The notes under the pieces: generated by a model
Database searches by the model: none
The model's input: only the letters and a program-made list of their open reading frames with translations
What the model was told of the DNA's origin: nothing
Translations under genes and position numbers: made by a program
NCBI GenBank assembly: GCA_031389045.1
Contig: JANMSE010000387.1
Span: 1-10,948, forward strand
Direction: 5' to 3'
DNA: 10,948 nucleotides
From: JABFSC01 sp031389045
Lineage (GTDB): Bacteria > Desulfobacterota > Binatia > Bin18
In this document: positions 6,088 to 10,948 of the stretch, piece by piece
How the letters are laid out: each line of letters opens with the position of its first letter
Position numbering within the stretch: the stretch's first letter is position 1

Positions 6088-6190
6088 AGAACAAAACGGG
6101 GGAAGAGGAGAAAAGGGAAAGAGGGAAAGAGGGAAAAGAAAAAAGTCCCCCTTTGTTTTCCGTTTCCCCATTTTTCCCGTTTCATTCTTG
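6086..6190. repeat. Homopurine run within an imperfect inverted repeat
   Basis: Bases 6098-6145 are an unbroken run of 48 purines that includes the tandem unit GGGAAAGA (6115-6122, 6123-6130, with a variant at 6131-6138). A pyrimidine-rich half follows (6146-6189), so the whole stretch is an imperfect palindrome. Its outer arms AAACGGG (6094-6100) and CCCGTTT (6176-6182) match perfectly. It fills most of the gap between the Sir2 and MFS genes and starts at the Sir2 stop codon. Confidence 0.75.
6126..6160 (+). terminator. Weak terminator-like hairpin after the Sir2 gene
   Basis: AAAGAGGG (6126-6133) pairs with CCCCCTTT (6147-6154), eight positions with one A-C mismatch, around a 13-nt A-rich loop. 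GTTTTC follows. It may attenuate transcription from the Sir2 operon into the MFS gene, but the stem is imperfect and the T-tract short. Confidence 0.3.
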
Positions 6191-6235
6191 AGGTCCTTCC
6201 GACTTCCTGTTCCATCACTGCAAAGGGGTACCTAA

Positions 6236-7513
6236 ATGAGCTGGCCACCACGCTACACGATTCTTCTGCTCCTGTTTCTGCTGTCATTGGTGAACTACAT
6301 CGACCGGGTGAACATCTCGCTCACCGCGCCGGTGATGATGCCCGAACTCGGATGGGATACCGCATGGTTCGGCGTGGTCTTTTCGGCCTTTACCTGTGGC
6401 TATGCCGTGTTCATGATTCCCAGTGGATTGCTCGCCGATACGCGGAGTCCCAAGATGTTGCTGGCCATCGCCTGTTTTGGTTGGTCGTTTTTCACGCTGC
6501 TCACGCCGCTGGGACAACATGCGTTCTCATTGATGTTAGCGATGCGTTTTCTCGTGGGCATGTTTGAGGCGGTCAGTTTACCCGCCGCGACCGTCGTCAA
6601 TATGCGCTGGGTGCCGAAGCACGAGATGGGCGTCGCGCAGATGATTAGTCTGTCGGGCATCTATGCCGGACAACTGATCGCCTATCCCATTGCCACCTGG
6701 ATCATCACCCATTTTTCCTGGAGAGCCGTCTTTTACTTCAACGCCATAGTGGGCTTCCTGTGGATCGCGATCTGGCTCCGCTATGGCTCCGACACCCCTC
6801 CGCGTTCCGCGAGCGAGCAGGCGACGGTGGACTCTAGTCCGCAACCAAAAGCCAAAGTTCCTCTGGGCGCATTACTAGCGACTCCAGCCGTGTTGGCGCT
6901 CGCCCTCGCCTATTTCTTTTGGGCATACGGGTTATCGATGGTGGTCGCGTGGTTGCCCACCTATCTGGTGCAGGGACGTGGGTTCACGTTGCGCGAGATG
7001 GGGTGGGTCGGCATGCTCCCTGTCGCCGGAGGATTGATCGGCGTGTTGGGTGGTGGCGTGTTATCCGATGGGTTGGCCAAACGCGGAGTGAGTCTCGCAT
7101 GGGCGCGCAAAGGTGTTCCCGCGCTGATGATCGCGTGCTCCGCCCCGTTTCTCGCGGTGGCGGCGGTCATTGAGTCCCCTATCCAGGCCGTGTTCGCCTT
7201 CGCGGCGTTTCAATTGCTCACCACGCTAGGACTGGTGGCGTTTTGGAGTATCCCGGTTGAAATGAACACGCGGCTGGCCGGGTCTATCGCGAGCATTATG
7301 AACTTTGGGGGCAACTTTGGCGGCTTCTTTAGTCCGATGGTCGCGGGCTATTTGGTCAGCAAAACGGGGGACTGGGCATTGCCCTTTTATACCGCCGCGG
7401 CGGGCTGTTTGATCGGCGCGGCGGTGTTGGCGCTGGTGCCCGTCCGGCTTGTGCGATTCTCCTCATTCGATGATTCCGCTGAACCGCTCGCACGGCGCGC
7501 CACAGCGGGATGA
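6236..7513 (+). CDS. MFS transporter, anion:cation symporter (ACS) type
   Basis: Product of 425 aa with about 12 membrane helices in two halves joined by a hydrophilic loop (about 183-208). The ACS-family pattern is clear: LLFLLSLVNYIDRVNIS (12-28), the helix 2-3 loop SGLLADTRSPK (63-73) as a variant of MFS motif A, RFLVGMFEA (104-112), and in the second half NFGGNFGGFFSPMVAGYL (356-373). ACS members usually import organic anions such as hexuronates, glucarate, phthalate or other aromatic acids with protons or Na+; the substrate here is unknown. The start has AAAGGGG seven bases upstream. The next gene, an LLM oxidoreductase, begins 42 bp after the stop, so the two are probably co-transcribed. 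The tail after residue 407 is polar and ends in a basic stretch. Confidence 0.92.
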   Translation: MSWPPRYTILLLLFLLSLVNYIDRVNISLTAPVMMPELGWDTAWFGVVFSAFTCGYAVFMIPSGLLADTRSPKMLLAIACFGWSFFTLLTPLGQHAFSLMLAMRFLVGMFEAVSLPAATVVNMRWVPKHEMGVAQMISLSGIYAGQLIAYPIATWIITHFSWRAVFYFNAIVGFLWIAIWLRYGSDTPPRSASEQATVDSSPQPKAKVPLGALLATPAVLALALAYFFWAYGLSMVVAWLPTYLVQGRGFTLREMGWVGMLPVAGGLIGVLGGGVLSDGLAKRGVSLAWARKGVPALMIACSAPFLAVAAVIESPIQAVFAFAAFQLLTTLGLVAFWSIPVEMNTRLAGSIASIMNFGGNFGGFFSPMVAGYLVSKTGDWALPFYTAAAGCLIGAAVLALVPVRLVRFSSFDDSAEPLARRATAG

Positions 7514-7555
7514 GTATTCACCCTCTCACGTCCGCATCTTGAAGGAAGGAACCTT

Positions 7556-8722
7556 ATGAAATTCATTCTCCATCTGGGTCCCGTTGTGCCCGCTTCTCCG
7601 GCTGAACGCGAACGGCTCCGTCCCATCGCGCATCGGACGGATAAAATTCAGCTTATGCTCAATGAGATGGTCGAACTGGCACAACTCGCCGAGCAGGTTG
7701 GCTTCGACATTCTCACCTATTCGGAACATCAGTTCTTTTCCGATGGATTGATCGCTGGGTCCAACCCCACGCCGCATCTCATCAACTTGGCGGCCAAGAC
7801 CAAGCGCATCAAATTGGGGCCACTGGGCTACGTACTCCCTACGTGGGACCCGATCCGGCTGGCGCTAGACATCGCGTGGGCGGACCAAATCACCCAAGGA
7901 CGAGCTGTCGCGGGCTTCGCACGCGGAGTGTTCCCACACTGGGTGAATACCTTGGGGCAGCACTATAATGTCCAACCGTCGGTGCTGAGCAAGGATGCCG
8001 AGCTGCATAATCGTGAAGTATCCCAAGAATTGTTTGAGATTATCAAACTCTGCTGGAAGGATGAGCCATTTGCGTTCAATGGCAAGTATTATCGCGTGCC
8101 CAATCCGCCGGAAGGGATGAAATGGCCAGCGGCGGAAGCGGCACGTCGTTATGGCGCGCCGGGAGAGATTGATGACGACGGATGGTTACGCAAGGTGTCG
8201 CCCGTGCCAAAGCCGTTTCAGAAGCCGCACCCGTTGCTCTTGCAAGCCATGACGTTGACCAAGGAAACCATCGCGTGGACCGCGCAGGAAGGCATCGTGC
8301 CGATGATCTTCTTGCCGTTTCCTGACGCGGCGATTCAAGGGGCGGACTTCTACCGCCAGGAAGCGTTAAGCGCGGGGCGAGTGTTGAAGTTAGGCGAAAA
8401 CGTCGGGCTCGCACGCATTGTGACTATCGGGAAAACCAAAGACGACGCCATCGACATCGCCCGCCGCGGAATCATGTTTTTGCTGGGGCTCTATCACTCG
8501 CATTTTTATCCGAATATCCCGACCACGATCGAGCCGGTTATTCAGGCGGGAGTTGCTTTCGTTGGGACCAAGGACGACGTGCGCCGCCAACTCGCGGAGG
8601 TGCGAGAAAAGCTCAATCCCGAATACTTTCTGGTGTTCAGCGATCAAGGGTTGTTGCCGCTGGACGAAGTGAAGCGGCAGGTGGAACTCTTCGCGGAGCT
8701 CATGCCGGAGTTTATGGACTGA
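7556..8722 (+). CDS. LLM-class flavin-dependent oxidoreductase
   Basis: Product of 388 aa, within the usual range for luciferase-like monooxygenases. The TIM-barrel pattern is recognisable: the MKFILHLGP first strand, the ELAQLAEQVGFDILTYSEHQ segment (40-59) with the conserved EHxF-type motif at 57-60, IKLGPLGYVLPTWDPIRLAL (85-104), ADQITQGRAVAGFARG (109-124), and near the C-terminus FVGTKDDVRRQLAEV (335-349). The family uses reduced FMN or F420, usually supplied by a separate reductase, to oxygenate or oxidise small organics. No reductase gene is in the window. A strong GAAGGAAGGA lies five bases before the ATG. Directly downstream of the MFS gene, it may act on the compound that carrier imports; this is inferred from position. 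Closest in style to alkanal or alkanesulfonate monooxygenase-like proteins, but I would not name the substrate. Confidence 0.92.
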   Translation: MKFILHLGPVVPASPAERERLRPIAHRTDKIQLMLNEMVELAQLAEQVGFDILTYSEHQFFSDGLIAGSNPTPHLINLAAKTKRIKLGPLGYVLPTWDPIRLALDIAWADQITQGRAVAGFARGVFPHWVNTLGQHYNVQPSVLSKDAELHNREVSQELFEIIKLCWKDEPFAFNGKYYRVPNPPEGMKWPAAEAARRYGAPGEIDDDGWLRKVSPVPKPFQKPHPLLLQAMTLTKETIAWTAQEGIVPMIFLPFPDAAIQGADFYRQEALSAGRVLKLGENVGLARIVTIGKTKDDAIDIARRGIMFLLGLYHSHFYPNIPTTIEPVIQAGVAFVGTKDDVRRQLAEVREKLNPEYFLVFSDQGLLPLDEVKRQVELFAELMPEFMD

Positions 8723-8998
8723 CGGCGAGATGTGGCGCGGGAAATTTTGCGGGGCGGGCCTTGCGGTTTTTCCGCTCACCGCAGGTTCGGGCATAGTGTC
8801 CGATGTATCCCGCGAACCTCCCCTGACGTTGCAGGATATCCCGTGCCTTGGTATTGGGGATGGGCACTGAGAAAAGAAGAACCGCGGCATTGGAGGCGAC
8901 GGTGTCATCCCATGCCGAAAAGTTCTATCTCGGAATATCTCATAAATTGTGTACTATCCTCAGCGGAAGGTTAAGCAACAGCGCGGCTAAAGACGCCT
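8723..8998. other. Structured 276-bp spacer before the TIGR04255 cassette
   Basis: I find no credible gene here; the open frame on the plus strand from 8732 lacks a ribosome site and protein-like composition. A hairpin is formed by CTTGCGGT (8760-8767) and ACCGCAGG (8778-8785) just after the LLM gene, without a T-tract. A second inverted repeat, AGGTTCG (8783-8789) and CGAACCT (8813-8819), follows and partly overlaps it, so the two could be alternative folds. Near the right end two TATCTC copies (8926-8931, 8936-8941) are exactly 10 bp apart, ahead of a possible -10 box TACTAT (8952-8957) with no clear -35. That would put the start of the cassette transcript at about 8964. Confidence 0.45.
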
Positions 8999-9769
8999 AT
9001 GTCTTCTTCTCATTATCCTCAACGGCATTACCTGCATCCGCCAATAACCGAGGCGGTTATCGACTTGCGCGTGGAATTATCGCCAGCAGTGTCGGCTAAT
9101 GATCTGGTCGGAGTGCACAAAGGTGAAGAAAATTCTTATCCAAGCATCACGCCAATAAACGAGTTCATAGGACAAATATCTTTCCCGGAAGCCAGCGCCG
9201 ATGCCCCCGTCATTCCCGGTACTAGCGCGAGCACAACACATCTAGGCTTTTTGTTCCGCAGTGCGGACGGCAAACAAATCCAACAAGCCCGTACGAACGG
9301 ATTTACGATGAGCCGGCTAGCTCCATATCCGCATTGGCATGACTTCCGTACCGAAACGCGTCGCCTGTGGGACATTTACCGCTCGATCGCGAAACCCTCT
9401 AAAGTCACGCGCTTGGCCGTCCGTTATGTCAATCGCCTAGACATGCCGTTGCCTGTGAACGATTTTGGGGATTATTTGCGTACGGTCCCAACCGTATCCC
9501 CAGACTTGTCGCCAGGACTCTCCCATTACTTCATGCAGCTCGTCATGCCACTTGAGGATGTGAAAGGAACTATCATCATTAACGAAACGATCATTGAGCC
9601 CGCGAAGCCTGAAGTCGTCTCTGTCGTGCTCGATATCGATGTTTCTTGCGGCACTGACGTTCCTTCGACAGAAGCGGAAATATGGGCGCTGATGGAACAA
9701 TTAAGAACCGCGAAAAATAATATATTCGAGGCGTGTATTACGGACAAAGCACGGGAGCTATTTCAATGA
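8999..9769 (+). CDS. TIGR04255-family protein of unknown function
   Basis: Product of 256 aa, the normal size for the family. Family blocks I recognise are HPPITEAVIDLRV (13-25), GFLFRSADGKQIQQAR then NGFTMSRLAPYPHW (83-113), the helix FRTETRRLWDIYRSI (116-130), VTRLAVRYVNRLDMP (136-150), DYLRTVP (158-164) and the closing ELFQ-type end. The family is described as sporadically distributed across bacteria and archaea, a pattern of horizontally moved genes; no biochemical role is established that I know of. No signal peptide or membrane helix is visible, so it should be cytosolic. The ATG at 8999 has no good ribosome site (GGAAGG is 28 bases upstream), but similarity begins right after it. The stop overlaps the start of the next small gene (ATGA). 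Base composition is lower in GC than the upstream metabolic genes (29 of 60 at 9001-9060, against 36 of 60 at 7021-7080). Confidence 0.88.
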   Translation: MSSSHYPQRHYLHPPITEAVIDLRVELSPAVSANDLVGVHKGEENSYPSITPINEFIGQISFPEASADAPVIPGTSASTTHLGFLFRSADGKQIQQARTNGFTMSRLAPYPHWHDFRTETRRLWDIYRSIAKPSKVTRLAVRYVNRLDMPLPVNDFGDYLRTVPTVSPDLSPGLSHYFMQLVMPLEDVKGTIIINETIIEPAKPEVVSVVLDIDVSCGTDVPSTEAEIWALMEQLRTAKNNIFEACITDKARELFQ

Positions 9770-10056
9770 AAGCCGCGTATGTCAATGCTCCTTCAGTACA
9801 AACAGCGATAGGTATTGTCTTCGCGCTTGTGGTTCCCCACAATTTTTCATACGCACAAAGCTTGGAAGCTCAACAGGTCCGCGAAGCAGTGGCAAGAGCT
9901 CAGCGGCATTGGAACGAACGTGCCTTGAATACAGAGGAGCAAAGCGCCGAAGATTTGTCATACAATCACGTCGCATTACAGTCAGTTACATCTGTCAAAT
10001 GTCAGTACAGATACGTTGGCAGAATGAACCCTCGCCAGTTTCCACTTGATGAGTAG
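9766..10056 (+). CDS. Small protein with N-terminal membrane anchor, cassette gene 2
   Basis: Product of 96 aa from the ATG that overlaps the preceding stop (ATGA, 9766-9769). The frame is open further upstream to 9733, but the overlap start is preferred because it is typical of coupled genes. Residues 11-24 (VQTAIGIVFALVVP) are hydrophobic and could be a membrane anchor or signal peptide, with SYAQ as a possible cleavage site near residue 31. A charged helix follows (LEAQQVREAVARAQRHWNERAL, about 33-54), then an acidic stretch and a C-terminal block VTSVKCQYRYVGR (74-86) with the only Cys (C79). I recall similar small proteins beside TIGR04255 genes but cannot name a family. The next gene begins five bases after the stop, so all three genes are probably one transcript. 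Confidence 0.72.
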   Translation: MKAAYVNAPSVQTAIGIVFALVVPHNFSYAQSLEAQQVREAVARAQRHWNERALNTEEQSAEDLSYNHVALQSVTSVKCQYRYVGRMNPRQFPLDE

Positions 10057-10061
10057 CGTCC

Positions 10062-10580
10062 ATGGGCAAGTCGTTCTGGATTCAGGTGAATGGGCAAGAG
10101 CTGGCGCAAGGGGAGGTGCTGAACAATTGTCTCGTGCCTGTCTTCTTGCCCGATTTTGGTGACCATGCGTCCGAAGAAGTGCCCGTAAGCGATGCCGACT
10201 TAATCATCGTCACGCAAACGTGCGATCTCGCAAATCAAAAGGTCGGCCTGGTTGCCTTATGTCCGATCTATACTTTGCAACGGTTTGAAGAGCACAACCC
10301 AAAATTCAAAACGAAGGGACGATGGGAAGAAGTTCGGAAAGGCAGGGTAGAAGGACTACACTTGTTGGGCTCGCCTAACAGCCCAGACGACAATCAAGGC
10401 TCCCTTGTAGTCGATTTTGGCCAAATAGTGAGCCTGCCCCTTGCCTATTTGGTGAAGCGGGCGGGAGATCTGGGATCCCGCTGGCGACTCGATTCGCCTT
10501 TCCTCGAACATTTTTCGCAAGCGTTCGCCCGATACTTTATGCGTGTGGGTTTACCCTCTTCGATTCCACCTTTCAAATAG
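10062..10580 (+). CDS. Conserved protein with TQTCDL motif, cassette gene 3
   Basis: Product of 172 aa, function unknown. Order of elements: N-terminal GEVLNNCLVP (17-26), a hydrophobic strand DLIIV (46-50) running into TQTCDL (51-56), VALCPIY (64-70) with a second conserved-looking Cys (C67), a charged middle (80-97), GLHLLG (98-103), LVVDFGQIVSLPLAYL (115-130) and a striking C-terminal block EHFSQAFARYFMRVGLP (149-165). I recall this combination (an S/T-Q-x-C-D-L motif plus the SQAFARxFMRVGLP block) in many uncharacterised proteins, but know no activity. C54, D55, C67 and H100 are candidates for a metal site or catalytic centre; this is inference. No membrane segment is seen. The start is five bases after the preceding stop and lacks a clear ribosome site, suggesting translational coupling. 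A hand count at 10261-10320 gives only 26 GC in 60. Confidence 0.82.
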   Translation: MGKSFWIQVNGQELAQGEVLNNCLVPVFLPDFGDHASEEVPVSDADLIIVTQTCDLANQKVGLVALCPIYTLQRFEEHNPKFKTKGRWEEVRKGRVEGLHLLGSPNSPDDNQGSLVVDFGQIVSLPLAYLVKRAGDLGSRWRLDSPFLEHFSQAFARYFMRVGLPSSIPPFK

Positions 10581-10690
10581 GACCTTCGGTGCCTGATAAG
10601 TCAAAAATCGCCAGCGCGCGATGAAACAATCAACGAACCCCCGGTCTATTACGTTCCTGCATCCGCCAGCTCCATCAACGGAGAACGGAC

Positions 10691-10948
10691 ATGAGCAAAA
10701 AGCTGCCCCCTATTCACCCTGGTGAGATTCTGCGCGAGGAATTCATGAAGCCGCGAGGACTTGTCCACCACCGCTGGAGGCCAACGGCGTCGGTGAGCGG
10801 AGGGCTTAGGCGATTTCCGAGAAAGGATATACCCCTGGGATTGGGTGCCACGATTGGTTGGTCCGGCAGTGCGGAAGACGAAAAATCAAAAGGCAAAAGG
10901 CAAAAATCAAAAGGCAAAAATGAGGAAAAAAGGACTGAGGACGCGGGA
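10691..10948 (+). pseudogene. higA: Truncated HigA-type antitoxin gene
   Basis: The ATG at 10691 has GGAG seven bases upstream. The first 24 codons give MSKKLPPIHPGEILREEFMK then PRGL, the classic start of HigA/VapI antitoxins (IHPGEILREEFLKPLGLS). After this the helix-turn-helix that should follow, normally with a RIxEIxxGRRxIT-like segment, is absent in this frame and in the two others that I translated. The frame instead stays open to the window edge through unrelated Arg/Gly-rich and then Lys-rich codons encoded by an A-rich tandem repeat. There is no room for a HigB toxin in the 110 bp upstream, although HigB normally precedes HigA. It is most likely a decayed fragment left by insertion or deletion at about 10760. 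A chimeric expressed peptide is possible but less likely. Confidence 0.75.
10881..10915. repeat. A-rich short tandem repeat
   Basis: AAAAATCAAAAGGC occurs at 10881-10894 and 10902-10915, separated by the partial unit AAAAGGC (10895-10901). A further degenerate A- and G-rich stretch runs to about 10934. It lies in the tail of the broken higA frame. The composition recalls the purine-rich spacer at 6098-6145, but the unit differs. Confidence 0.75.

Noticed and set aside
8390..8908. 172-aa minus-strand frame overlapping the LLM gene end
   Set aside because: It is mostly antisense to a clearly coding LLM gene and its translation shows no domain pattern.
8732..8974. 80-aa open frame between the LLM and TIGR04255 genes
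   Set aside because: No ribosome site, low-complexity Arg/Pro composition, no family resemblance, and it overlaps the spacer hairpins.
10621..10725. Short 34-aa plus-strand frame overlapping the higA start
   Set aside because: No ribosome site, no resemblance to HigB, and its end is the out-of-frame reading of the conserved higA start.
10881..10938. A-rich direct repeats considered as part of a CRISPR array or origin
   Set aside because: Units are 7-14 bp and directly adjacent with no unique spacers, and no DnaA-box or iteron pattern is present.

Overview
The window reads as bacterial chromosome from a Gram-negative-type environmental bacterium. It is moderately GC-rich, has no rRNA, tRNA or CRISPR array that I can see, encodes exported proteins with cleavable signal peptides, and carries gene families (Uma2 nuclease, ACS-type MFS transporter, luciferase-like monooxygenase, scattered inverted repeats) that are common in metagenome-derived lineages. 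No single gene fixes the phylum.

Layout. Positions 1-361 are gene-free: an interspersed inverted repeat (21-96), an unassigned stretch, and a strong minus-strand terminator (274-313). Two minus-strand genes follow: a small exported His/Tyr/Arg-rich protein (362-769) and an exported GlcG/HbpS-type (DUF336) protein (932-1708), each with its own terminator. A divergent promoter region (1709-1937) separates these from a plus-strand Uma2-family nuclease (1938-2525). That gene converges on a minus-strand GNAT acetyltransferase (2621-3250), with a bidirectional terminator-like hairpin between them.

From 3294 the genes run on the plus strand. A MacB-type ABC permease, an alpha/beta hydrolase and a Sir2 deacylase are joined by two ATGA start/stop overlaps, so they are very probably one translationally coupled operon. 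The GNAT gene starts only 43 bp away on the other strand, so an acetyltransferase and a deacylase are close neighbours. A 48-nt homopurine run inside an imperfect inverted repeat separates this operon from an MFS carrier (6236-7513) and a flavin-dependent LLM oxidoreductase (7556-8722), which look like an uptake-plus-oxidation pair for an organic acid or aromatic compound.

The last part (8723-10948) looks like accessory DNA with visibly lower GC. A structured 276-bp spacer leads to a tight three-gene cassette: a TIGR04255-family protein, a small membrane-anchored protein, and a protein with a TQTCDL motif and a conserved C-terminal block. Its function is unknown, and it is the best candidate here for an undescribed system. 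It is followed by the stump of a HigA-type antitoxin gene that loses family similarity after about 24 codons and runs into an A-rich tandem repeat at the window edge.
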